From positions 1-29,192 of the forward strand of contig CAZOMV010000077.1 of the NCBI GenBank assembly GCA_964580995.1: a stretch of DNA of 29,192 bases, in the 5' to 3' direction. Positions 1-7,338 of the stretch are shown one piece after another. This stretch comes from JAKJEP01 sp964580995. GTDB taxonomy: Bacteria > Planctomycetota > Phycisphaerae > Sedimentisphaerales > SM23-30. The notes beneath the pieces are model-generated. The model did not search any database. It saw nothing but the letters and a program-made list of their open reading frames with translations, and was not told the DNA's origin. Positions within the stretch are counted from its first letter, which is position 1; each line of letters opens with the position of its first letter. The translations under genes and the position numbers were made by a program.

Positions 1-44
1 AGCGAGCCTTTCGCATTTGACGAATGGCTCCGAGGAAAACCAAA

Positions 45-329
45 ATGACAGGAAATAAACCGTTAAAAAAGATCAGTGCCGGCCCGGTCTCGGCAGCACT
101 GTGGGAGAACGAAATCAAGGTGAATGGTCAGGCCAAGACCGTGCTAAAGGCATCGATACAGAGACGGTTCAAGGATCGGGATGGAACCTGGAAATCAACC
201 ACAAGCTTCAGCCGTAACGAGATTCCGATGGCCATTCATTGCCTGGAGAAGGCATTTGAAGCCATGCTGGGAGAAGAGAATGGTGAAGTGGCGGAGAATG
301 GAACTGCCGAGGAAGAAGTGGTGATGTGA
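45..329 (+). CDS. Conserved small protein of unknown function, copy 1
   Basis: A 94-residue acidic-tailed protein beginning MTGNKPLKKI. I recognise the general pattern (KKI-AG-VSAALWEN near residues 8-23, a basic RRFKDRDGTWKST stretch, then NEIP and a helix ending in KAFE) as a family of small uncharacterised bacterial and archaeal proteins, but know no function. The end is rich in Glu. An in-frame ATG at 24 would add seven residues. I prefer ATG 45 because the second copy has ACG at the matching upstream position and a TAA stop after it, while the ATG at 45 is kept. The gene stands alone, followed by a strong terminator. The paralogue at 9332 differs at only a few residues, so both copies seem to be under coding constraint or very recently duplicated. 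Confidence 0.8.
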   Translation: MTGNKPLKKISAGPVSAALWENEIKVNGQAKTVLKASIQRRFKDRDGTWKSTTSFSRNEIPMAIHCLEKAFEAMLGEENGEVAENGTAEEEVVM

Positions 330-353
330 GGGCAATGCCGAAAGAGTGTTTTT

Positions 354-390
354 AAAAGCGGCTCCGGTGTTTTGAGGAGCCGCTTTTTTA
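354..390 (+). terminator. Rho-independent terminator of repeat unit 1
   Basis: AAAGCGGCTCC pairs with GGAGCCGCTTT around a 10-base loop, followed by a T run. It sits 25 bases after the small-protein stop. The same hairpin occurs in repeat copy 2. Confidence 0.9.
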
Positions 391-433
391 TCTTATGGGT
401 GATCAGAATCAAGAGAAGCCAAAAGCCTATCCT

Positions 434-449
434 CCGGTAGGGTAGCCGG
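434..449 (+). promoter_or_regulatory. Short hairpin with GGGTAGCC motif
   Basis: CCGG (434-437) can pair with CCGG (446-449) around TAGGGTAG, just after the point where the two repeat copies diverge. It shares GGGTAGCC with the leader hairpins at 12072, 21971 and 23730. Its role is unknown and the stem is only four pairs. Confidence 0.35.
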
Positions 450-504
450 GTAAGATCATTTGAAAAATATCCGGTAGGTTCATCTTTATTTCAATAACGA
501 CGCA

Positions 505-535
505 ATTGCGCAAATTGTTATAATTTATGCGCAAT
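505..535 (+). promoter_or_regulatory. Operator-like inverted repeat over a TATAAT
   Basis: ATTGCGCA (505-512) and TGCGCAAT (528-535) form a perfect 8-bp inverted repeat. They flank a 15-bp AT-rich core that contains TATAAT (519-524). The form fits a repressor operator over a -10 box or a small hairpin. No regulator is visible nearby. Confidence 0.4.
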
Positions 536-541
536 AATATA

Positions 542-571
542 TAGTCATATTCCCTCATACCTCCCTATAAT
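542..571 (+). promoter_or_regulatory. Promoter-like element before the truncated glycosidase
   Basis: TATAAT at 566-571 lies within CCCTATAATAG, with a weak TAGTCA at 542-547 and an 18-base spacer. It is about 55 bases before the start at 626. The same CC-TATAAT core precedes other genes in the window. Downstream, CTCGGTT (574-580) can pair with AACCGAG (613-619), enclosing a second stem GAAATA/TATTTC, so the leader is likely structured. Confidence 0.5.
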
Positions 572-625
572 AGTCTCGGTTAGAAATAGGTCTTATTTCG
601 AAAATCGTATTCAACCGAGGTTTGT

Positions 626-1105
626 ATGACAAAGCATGTTGGATGGATGTTTGTTCCGGTTCTGTTCATCACCATGGTACCCTTGCATTATAGGCTGGAT
701 AGTGTTTGGGCAGTGGATGGTGATTATTCGGGAATTAAGGCGGTGAGGTACTACGATCCGGTAGCCAAGACATCCAGGCTTTTTTTTCCGGTTGGGTGGT
801 ACACTTATGGACCGATTGGTGGGGATTTATCGATGATGGAGGAGATTGCCGCCAGCGGTGCCAATACCATTTTATATTCCGATGTCATGGATTTATCCGA
901 CTGGCATTTTGGTTATGTGAAAATGGGGCTTGATAGGGCAAATCAACTGGATTTGAAGATTGTTGTTGGTTTTTGCCGTACCATGCTGATGAATGTCGAT
1001 ATTAACCAACCGGACAGTTATCAGCAATTTGAACGGTGGGTGAAAGCCTTTCGGGATCATCGGGCACTGTTAGGCTGGCAGTTAGGGGATGAGAATGGCG
1101 GATGA
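626..1105 (+). pseudogene. Truncated secreted glycosidase-like protein
   Basis: The reading frame gives 159 residues: a signal-peptide-like hydrophobic start, then the first strands of what looks like a TIM barrel (LFFPVGWYTYGP, ASGANTILYSD, LLGWQLGDEN). The last of these resembles the D-E segment that precedes the catalytic region in several glycoside hydrolase clans. The protein then ends at a chance TGA where the sequence switches to mntP-like DNA at about 1098, so most of the barrel is missing. It has a GAGG ribosome site seven bases before ATG 626 and a promoter-like element upstream, so a fragment may still be expressed. The family assignment is inferred from general layout, not from catalytic residues. 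Confidence 0.6.
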
Positions 1106-1413
1106 TCTGGGAGTCCCTCCACGCGGAGCAGCGAGAGAGTCGTGGCGACCCCACGCGAGGCTGGTTGTTGCTGACCTTGTCCGTAACCACAAGCATCGAC
1201 GCACTGGCGGTCGGTTTGAGCCTGGCCTTCCTGCGTGTGTCGATATGGATGCCCAGCGTGGTTATCGGCATCGTTGTTGCCCTGATGACGGCCTTAGGAA
1301 TGATCTTCGGCTGCCGAGTGGGAGGGAAGTTCGGCAAGTGGGCCGAGCGAGTCGGCGGCCTGGTGCTCTCGGGCATCGGTCTGAGGATATTCTGGACACA
1401 CCTGCTGCCCTAG
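1099..1413 (+). pseudogene. mntP: MntP manganese efflux pump, 3' fragment
   Basis: The translated frame from 1102 (MIWESLHAEQ, then SIDALAVGLSLAFL, VVIGIVVALMTALGM and a final GGLVLSGIGLRIFW) matches the C-terminal half of MntP/DUF204 proteins, which are membrane exporters of about 180-190 residues that remove excess Mn2+. The second DA-AVG acidic motif is present; the N-terminal half with the first one is gone. DNA on the left belongs to an unrelated AT-richer gene, so the missing half was lost at a recombination or assembly junction. Composition is GC-rich, like the ATPase that follows. It is unlikely to work as a transporter. Confidence 0.85.
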
Positions 1414-1480
1414 CAGGTCCAGGTAGCCTGACTAGGACCATCACAGTGGTATGACTTACCTGCTCTATTGGAGATTGAGT

Positions 1481-1603
1481 ATGAAATGTCCAATCTGCGT
1501 AAACGTTGAATTGGTGATAGCCGAACGCCAAGGCGTGGAGATCGATTGCCATCCCATTCCTAACACACACCATGATTTCTTGGTAGACGCGAAGGAGGCC
1601 TAA
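1481..1603 (+). CDS. Short zinc-ribbon-like ORF, probably truncated
   Basis: A 40-residue ORF beginning MKCPIC, followed by ELVIAERQGVEID. This resembles the N-terminus of zf-TFIIB-type zinc-ribbon proteins, where a CPVC knuckle and ERQGVEIDYCPQC form the metal site. Here the second Cys pair is replaced by DCHPIPNTHHD, so the ribbon is incomplete or uses Cys/His differently. The stop overlaps the ATPase start in TAATG, and the ATPase ribosome site GAAGGAGG (1591-1598) lies inside the ORF, so the two could be translationally coupled. It may be a decayed gene whose 3' end was altered by a small deletion or frameshift. Confidence 0.6.
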   Translation: MKCPICVNVELVIAERQGVEIDCHPIPNTHHDFLVDAKEA

Positions 1604-4386
1604 TGACACCGACAACCGACAGACAAAAGATGCCTTCCAACAACCAGCCCCCTAACCGGGCTTTCTGGCATTGCCTTGCCGCGCCGGAGGTCATGGAGCG
1701 GTTATCCACCTCGACATCGGGCCTCTCGGAGTCGCAGGCGAATCTTCGCAGAGGGCAGTACGGGCCCAACCTCGTTGTGCGAGGCCGGCAGACGAGTGCA
1801 CTGACATTGTTCCTGCGGCAGATGAACAACCCACTTGTTCTAGTGCTGCTGGGTTCGGGCGCCCTAGCAATCTTCATGGGGCGCGGCTTTGACGGCCTGA
1901 CCGTACTGGCGGTTGTTGTTCTGAATGCCTTGATCGGGTTCATTCAGGAGTACCGTGCCGGCAATGCGATCGCGGCCCTGTCTCAACTAATGCCCGAAGT
2001 CGCCACGGTGGTCCGCGGCAGCTCGCGTATTGCGTTGGTCGCGTCAGATCTGGTGCCCGGAGACATCGTCACTCTGCAGTCAGGCGATAAAGTCCCCGCC
2101 GACGTAAGGCTTATCGAGTGCCGCGGGCTCTTTGTCAACGAGTCTGCACTAACAGGCGAATCCCTGCCGGTTCAGAAGATTGTGGAGAGCCTTCCCAAGG
2201 ACTTGTCGCTGGGCGACCGTGTTAACATGGCATACAACGGCACCTTCGTCACCTCCGGGACAGGCATCGGCGTAGTGGTTGAGACCGGCATGCAGACAGA
2301 GCTTGGCCGGATCTCTTCCATGATCAGCAGCGCCACGGCAATGCAGACCCCTCTGACGCGGAAAATGGAGAAGGTCGCCAAGAGCCTCACCGTCGTCGTT
2401 GTGTCCATTGGCTTGTTGCTGTTTGTAGTCGGCCTGCTTCGGGGCTATCCCCTGGTCGATGCAGCTTTGGCATCGATAACGATGGCCGTAGCAGCAATTC
2501 CAGAGGGCCTGCCGGCGATTATCACAATTGCCATGGCCATCGGGGTGCATCGGATGGCCTGCCGTCGAGCGATTATCCGTCACTTGCCCGCCGTTGAGAC
2601 CCTTGGCAGCACTACGGTGATCTGCTCGGACAAGACTGGCACGTTGACCAAGAATGAGATGACCGTCCAAGCCCTGTGGACGCCCTCCGAAGGGGTCTTA
2701 CAGGTTACAGGAATCGGTTACGAGCCCACCGGCCGATTCCTTCGCAAGGGAACGTCTCTGAACAATCGCTCACAAGAGGTGATCGACCTGCTATTGGGCG
2801 GGATCCTTTGCAACGACGCGACCATGGTCTGTATGAACAATTCGTGGTCTGCCAGCGGCGATCCCACTGAGGCGTCCATGGTAACGGCCGCTCTGAAGTA
2901 TGGCCTTTCTCCCGACGAATCGCGTCGGGAGTGGAATCGAGTCGACGCGATCCCCTTTGAGTCTGATCGTCAGTTCATGGCCACGCTGAATTACGGGTCA
3001 GATGGGAACGTTCGAGTCTTTTTGAAAGGCGCGACGGAGACCGTGCTTATGCGATGCACAGCAAATACTCCGGAGGTCCGGAGGGCGGCGGAAACACAGA
3101 TGGTCGCCATTGCCGGCTCTGGGATGCGTGTGCTCGCCATTGCCTCCAAGAGTCTGACCTCGCATGAAGGCCCCCTGACCGATGCCGACGTTACGGACGG
3201 TTTCACCCTTCTGGGCCTTCAGGGCATGATCGACCCGCCGAGGCAAGAGGCCGCCGAGGCGGTAATATCCTGCCGGCAGGCTGGAATCGCCGTCAAGATG
3301 ATCACGGGAGATCATCCACAGACCGCCACAGCAATTGGGGAGCAACTTGGCTTGGTGGGTGAACAAGCAGCTATGACCGGTGATCGCCTGGCCACCCTTA
3401 GTGATCAGGAACTCGACGCCATCGTGGACTCCGTGGGGGTGTATGCCAGGGTTGCCCCGGAACACAAGCTGCGACTTGTCAAAGCCCTGCAGAAGCGGGG
3501 GCATGTGGTTGCTATGACGGGCGATGGTGTCAACGACGCCCCGGCCCTCAAACAGGCAGACATCGGGGTAGCCATGGGAATCTCCGGCACGGCCGTGTCG
3601 AAGGAGGCATCCGACATGGTCCTAGCCGATGACAACTTTGCGAGCATTGCGGCCGCCGTCCAGGAGGGGCGAAGAGTCTACGACAATCTCGTCAAGGCCC
3701 TGAGCTTTGTTCTCCCGACGAACTTGGGGGAGGGTCTGATCGTGCTCTTGGCGGTAGCCTTCTTCCCAGTGGTCAACGGTGTGCCTTTAATGCCGATCCT
3801 GCCTGTACAGATCCTCTGGGTAAATCTGGTTGCCGCCGTAGGCCTGGCTCTTCCGCTAGCTTTCGAGGCCAAAGAGTCTGATATCATGCTCCGCCCTCCC
3901 CGCCAGCCAGAGACACCTATCCTCAGCACTTTCGTGCTGCTCCGCACTGCCATAGTAGCGCTGCTGATGACGGCAGGCAGCCTTGGCTTGTTCCTTTATG
4001 AGTTCTACCTGGAGCCAAATCAAGGCGACACGTCAGATTTGGTCTTACGCCAAGCCCAGACGATGGCGATCACCACGTTGGTCCTTTTTCAGGTGTTCTA
4101 TCTCTTCCTGTGCCGGTCGTTGCAGGACTCCGTCTTTTCAATTGGTTTCTTCACCAATAAAACCGTCTTCCTTGGCGCGATCGGAATCCTGCTGCTTCAG
4201 GCGCTATTCGTAAACCTTCCGGTCATGAACTCGCTGTTTGGGTCGGCGCCGCTGCCGTTGAAGGAATGGCTTGAGGCCACCGTAGTAGCCATGTCTGTCA
4301 TTCCGGCCGTCGCTTTAGAAAAATGGTTGTGGCGACGAGCAAGGACCGTGGCAGGCAATCGGAAAACGACATCAATAACCGCTTAA
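1603..4386 (+). CDS. P-type cation-transporting ATPase (P2-like)
   Basis: A complete 927-residue P-type ATPase that moves cations across the inner membrane using ATP. In order it shows an N-terminal cation-ATPase segment (residues about 20-75), TGES at 184-187 in the actuator domain, the TM4 motif PEGLP at 300-304, the phosphorylated Asp343 in DKTGT, a KGA motif in the nucleotide domain, TGDGVNDAP at 639-646, and C-terminal membrane helices. The overall plan is Ca2+-ATPase-like (P2A). TM5 keeps NLGEG, but TM6 reads WVNLVAAVGLALPLAFE, lacking the Asp of the usual N-x-x-T-D calcium site, so the ion is uncertain. It is GC-rich relative to its neighbours and follows an mntP fragment, which may hint at metal homeostasis acquired by transfer. 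The start is set by GAAGGAGG five bases upstream and TAATG overlap. Confidence 0.92.
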   Translation: MTPTTDRQKMPSNNQPPNRAFWHCLAAPEVMERLSTSTSGLSESQANLRRGQYGPNLVVRGRQTSALTLFLRQMNNPLVLVLLGSGALAIFMGRGFDGLTVLAVVVLNALIGFIQEYRAGNAIAALSQLMPEVATVVRGSSRIALVASDLVPGDIVTLQSGDKVPADVRLIECRGLFVNESALTGESLPVQKIVESLPKDLSLGDRVNMAYNGTFVTSGTGIGVVVETGMQTELGRISSMISSATAMQTPLTRKMEKVAKSLTVVVVSIGLLLFVVGLLRGYPLVDAALASITMAVAAIPEGLPAIITIAMAIGVHRMACRRAIIRHLPAVETLGSTTVICSDKTGTLTKNEMTVQALWTPSEGVLQVTGIGYEPTGRFLRKGTSLNNRSQEVIDLLLGGILCNDATMVCMNNSWSASGDPTEASMVTAALKYGLSPDESRREWNRVDAIPFESDRQFMATLNYGSDGNVRVFLKGATETVLMRCTANTPEVRRAAETQMVAIAGSGMRVLAIASKSLTSHEGPLTDADVTDGFTLLGLQGMIDPPRQEAAEAVISCRQAGIAVKMITGDHPQTATAIGEQLGLVGEQAAMTGDRLATLSDQELDAIVDSVGVYARVAPEHKLRLVKALQKRGHVVAMTGDGVNDAPALKQADIGVAMGISGTAVSKEASDMVLADDNFASIAAAVQEGRRVYDNLVKALSFVLPTNLGEGLIVLLAVAFFPVVNGVPLMPILPVQILWVNLVAAVGLALPLAFEAKESDIMLRPPRQPETPILSTFVLLRTAIVALLMTAGSLGLFLYEFYLEPNQGDTSDLVLRQAQTMAITTLVLFQVFYLFLCRSLQDSVFSIGFFTNKTVFLGAIGILLLQALFVNLPVMNSLFGSAPLPLKEWLEATVVAMSVIPAVALEKWLWRRARTVAGNRKTTSITA

Positions 4387-4407
4387 AACGAAATTATGAC
4401 TTAATGA

Positions 4408-4435
4408 TTGAATTTCGCTACTCATCCCCTATAAT
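4408..4435 (+). promoter_or_regulatory. Sigma-70-like promoter of the propeller gene
   Basis: TTGAAT (4408-4413), a 16-base spacer and TATAAT (4430-4435) form the best promoter in the window, about 45 bases before ATG 4480. The predicted leader carries TCCCA (4454-4458) and TGGGA (4464-4468), a small hairpin whose 3' arm contains the GGGAG ribosome site, so it could dampen translation. Confidence 0.65.
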
Positions 4436-4479
4436 TAGAAGTTGCGAGCTTAATCCCATTTTTTGGGAGATATATTATT

Positions 4480-6963
4480 ATGTCAGGTAAAGTCATCTGT
4501 AGAAAATCCCACCGAAGAATTTGTACGCAATTCTCAATATTTCTTGTACTTATAACGGGTGGTGTTTTTGCCCAACCAGATCCGAATCAATCGGCTGGGG
4601 ACTGGCCTAATTGGCGCGGGCCAAACTATAACGGCATATCCGCAGAAAAGGATTGGGACCCCTTAAAGATCAAAGACGGCATGAAACCTTTATGGCAGGC
4701 TTCGATTGGGACTGGTTTTTCAACCATTTCTGTAAGCGATGGTCGGGCATACACCATGGGCAACTCCGGCATTAAGGATGAAGATGCAAGCAAACACCAT
4801 GACGTCATCTTCTGCTTGGATGCGGAAACCGGCAAAGAGATATGGAAATACTCTTATCCCCAACCGTTGGATCCAAAGTATTACGAGGGAGGCCCGTTAG
4901 CCACCCCCACGCTGGACGGTGACAAGGTTTATACGATCAGTAAAGACGGAAAGGCATTCTGCCTTGACGGCAAATCCGGCAAGGTGATCTGGCAAAAGAG
5001 TTTATTGGAAGATTTAAGCATTCAGCGTACTACCTGGGGCCAAGCCGGTTCGCCGTTGGTTATCGAGAATATGGTCATATATAACGTGGGAACAAAAGGG
5101 GTAGCCCTTGATAAAAACAACGGCAATTTGATTTGGGAAAATGGCAAGGAACCAGGCGGATATGCAACGGCCGTACCTTTTCGGATGGACGGCCAACAAT
5201 GCATGGCATTGTTTAGCTTTAGAGATCTTATGGGATTGGTTGCTGCAACCGGAAAAGAATTGTGGAGATTTCCATGGCAGACCAAATATGATGTCAATGC
5301 GGCTGATCCAATTATTGACGGCAATAAAATATTTATATCCTCTGGCTACGGGATCGGCTGTGCGCTGCTGCAAATCGAAAACGGAAATGTCACCGAGCTA
5401 TGGCGCAATAAGAATATGTGCAACAAAATGAACGGTTCTGTACTTTGGATGGGTTATATTTACGGCGTGGACGAAGAAGGTGAGCTGAAATGTCTGGATT
5501 CCGAAACCGGTCAGATAGTCTGGGCCGCGGGGGGATTTGGTCAGGGCAGTATTACGATGGCAGACGGTAAACTGATGGTTCTGGGGGAACAGGGTAATTT
5601 AGTTATCGCAGAAGCGACCCAGGACGGCTATCATGTCATTTCAGAAGCAAAAATTCTCCCTTACAAATGCTGGAGTGTTCCTGTTCTGGCAAACAGCAGA
5701 ATTTATGCCCGTAACACACAAGGTGACTTAGTGTGTCTGGATGTTAAAAAAGAATCAGCTGGACCTGCCTCGCCTTCTGCAGCATCGCAAAAGAACTGGG
5801 CTCAATGGCAGGGCCCCAATCAAGATAACAAATCAACCGAAACCGGTCTGCTTCGTGAATGGCCGGAAAGTGGCCCGAAAATGCTATGGAGCGCCGATGG
5901 ACTTGGTGCTGGATTTTCGTCCGTCTCGATTGCCGATGGTCTGGTATACACTACCGGCATTATCAATAATGAGGGAGTTCTGTCTGCTCTTGATTGGAAG
6001 GGAAATCGTAAATGGAGTAAATGCTACGGACCGGAATGGACGAAATCTCATTCCGGAACAAGAAGTACTCCAACTATCAATGACGGGTGTGTATATGTTA
6101 TCAGCGGATTGGGTGCGGTTACCTGCCTTGAGGCAGTGAAAGGTGAGATTAAATGGTCAGTAGATGCCTTAACCGATTTTGAAGGCAAATATGGCAGATG
6201 GGGAGTTGCTGAGTCACCGCTTATTGTTGGCAACAAATTGATTTGTACTCCCGGCGGCCAGAAAGTATCGTTAGTTGCACTTGACAAAAAAACAGGTAAT
6301 GTGATCTGGACCGCGAAAGGAAACGGAGAGGGAAACGCTTACTGTTCTCCCCTGCTAATTGAAATAAAGGACAAAATAATGATCGTCACGATGCTGGAAA
6401 ATTTTATTATAGGTGTTGATGCCACCAACGGAGATATCCTCTGGGAATATGACTGTAAAAATTATCAGGACAAACCCAAAGACGTTAATCCGAATACACC
6501 GGTATTTTACCAAGGGTATTTATACGTTACCAGCGGATACGGCAAAGGAGGAGCAAAACTGAAACTTTCCGATGACGGTACCAAAATCGAATCCCAGGAA
6601 TGGGTGAATCTCACCCTGGACTGTCATCACGGCGGAGTGGTTCTTGTTGAAGGCTATATCTACGGAACCAATCACAAGGGCAACTGGATTTGCCTCGACT
6701 GGAACGACGGGAAAGTAATGTATGACACAGAAGGCATCGGGAAGGGTTCGGTTACGTACGCGGATGGCATGTTGTATTGCTACGAAGAAAAACAAGGCAC
6801 GGTCGGGCTGGTCAAGACGACTCCTGAAAAATTTGACCTTGTCAGCTCTTTTAAGGTTCCCTTGGGGACCGGGGAACATTGGGCTCATCCGGTAATTTTA
6901 AACGGCATATTATATATCCGACATGGCGACGTTTTAATGGCTTATGATATAAAGGCAAATTAA
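4480..6963 (+). CDS. Secreted double PQQ-type beta-propeller protein
   Basis: An 827-residue exported protein. A basic start and hydrophobic stretch end at VFA, with likely cleavage after residue 31. The mature part is an internal duplication: each half opens with a W-W-GP-N block (NWRGPN near residue 48; QWQGPN near 442), then a GPK/GMKPLW and GTGFSTIS / GAGFSSVS strand. Each continues with many blades holding G-G-W-type repeats (GKEIWKYSY, GKVIWQKS, GNVIWTAK, GDILWEYD). This is the planctomycete PQQ-like/BamB-like repeat family; most members lack proven PQQ binding and are thought to act as periplasmic or surface scaffolds. It is monocistronic, with its own promoter. The pairing of two propellers in one chain is common in the group. 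Confidence 0.9.
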   Translation: MSGKVICRKSHRRICTQFSIFLVLITGGVFAQPDPNQSAGDWPNWRGPNYNGISAEKDWDPLKIKDGMKPLWQASIGTGFSTISVSDGRAYTMGNSGIKDEDASKHHDVIFCLDAETGKEIWKYSYPQPLDPKYYEGGPLATPTLDGDKVYTISKDGKAFCLDGKSGKVIWQKSLLEDLSIQRTTWGQAGSPLVIENMVIYNVGTKGVALDKNNGNLIWENGKEPGGYATAVPFRMDGQQCMALFSFRDLMGLVAATGKELWRFPWQTKYDVNAADPIIDGNKIFISSGYGIGCALLQIENGNVTELWRNKNMCNKMNGSVLWMGYIYGVDEEGELKCLDSETGQIVWAAGGFGQGSITMADGKLMVLGEQGNLVIAEATQDGYHVISEAKILPYKCWSVPVLANSRIYARNTQGDLVCLDVKKESAGPASPSAASQKNWAQWQGPNQDNKSTETGLLREWPESGPKMLWSADGLGAGFSSVSIADGLVYTTGIINNEGVLSALDWKGNRKWSKCYGPEWTKSHSGTRSTPTINDGCVYVISGLGAVTCLEAVKGEIKWSVDALTDFEGKYGRWGVAESPLIVGNKLICTPGGQKVSLVALDKKTGNVIWTAKGNGEGNAYCSPLLIEIKDKIMIVTMLENFIIGVDATNGDILWEYDCKNYQDKPKDVNPNTPVFYQGYLYVTSGYGKGGAKLKLSDDGTKIESQEWVNLTLDCHHGGVVLVEGYIYGTNHKGNWICLDWNDGKVMYDTEGIGKGSVTYADGMLYCYEEKQGTVGLVKTTPEKFDLVSSFKVPLGTGEHWAHPVILNGILYIRHGDVLMAYDIKAN

Positions 6964-7201
6964 TCTCTATGAGGTATTTGTTGGGCAGGTTTTTTGGGGG
7001 TAATATTCTGCAAATGCGCTGATTCTGAGATTGTTGTTCAGGATAAAAAACAAAAATTCTCAAATCGCTTTCAGAATCGGATATTGAATTTGTGATGGTT
7101 CATGACCTGTATGAATTAAACACGATTTTGAGGGTAACTGCGAGAATTCTGACATAGATGCATTCGTAAATGCCATGAGGCCGGCCGGCATGGCACTGGG
7201 A
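6964..7201. other. Gene-free stretch between convergent genes
   Basis: AT-rich sequence between the propeller gene and the repeat at 7202. On the minus strand a 67-residue frame (7060-7263) continues from the 130-bp repeat and begins MFAGFMPIWQYL. It has no ribosome site or recognisable domain. I see no strong terminator for either flanking gene. Confidence 0.5.
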
Positions 7202-7331
7202 AGCCAAAATTTCTGTTTCATAGTTCGCAGATACTGCCAAATCGGCATAAAACCGGCAAACATTTTCGTCCGGCTGCCTTGTAACTATCTATTTTCAAGG
7301 AGCTTATTGAATTCTAATTTGTGCACCCTAC
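7202..7331 (-). repeat. 130-bp inverted repeat, copy A
   Basis: Read on the minus strand from GTAGGGTGCA (7331) to TTTTGGCT (7202), this matches 23379-23508 on the plus strand over exactly 130 bases without net gaps, at roughly three bases in four. Long shared blocks include AAATTAGAATTCAATAAGC and ATCTGCGAACTATGA. Copy A begins eight bases after the stop of the aminotransferase gene. Confidence 0.85.
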
Positions 7332-7338
7332 GACCAAA

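Larger units (their letters stand above)
1..429 (+). repeat. 430-bp direct repeat unit, copy 1
   Basis: This stretch matches 9288-9716 base for base with scattered substitutions and no net insertion or deletion; window position 1 corresponds to 9288. The unit contains a small protein gene, its terminator hairpin and the first bases of a second ORF that begins MGDQNQEK. The copy is cut by the window edge, so its true left end is not visible. The match stops at 429, just after an AAAAGCCTA stretch. Confidence 0.95.

Noticed and set aside
410..460. Possible c-di-GMP-I riboswitch (AAAGCCTA...TCCGGTAGGGTAGCCGGGTAAG resembles its 3' half).
   Set aside because: The 5' half with the GCAAACC/GGGACGCAAAGCC elements and the closing stem are missing, and the first part belongs to the repeat unit.
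1089..1454. 121-residue ORF covering the mntP fragment.
   Set aside because: It is an Arg/Gly-rich shadow of the mntP frame in GC-rich DNA.
1603..4386. Reading the P-type ATPase as KdpB or a heavy-metal (CPx) pump.
   Set aside because: TM4 has PEGLP rather than CPC/SPC, there is no N-terminal metal-binding domain, and the length and TM5-TM6 layout are P2-like.
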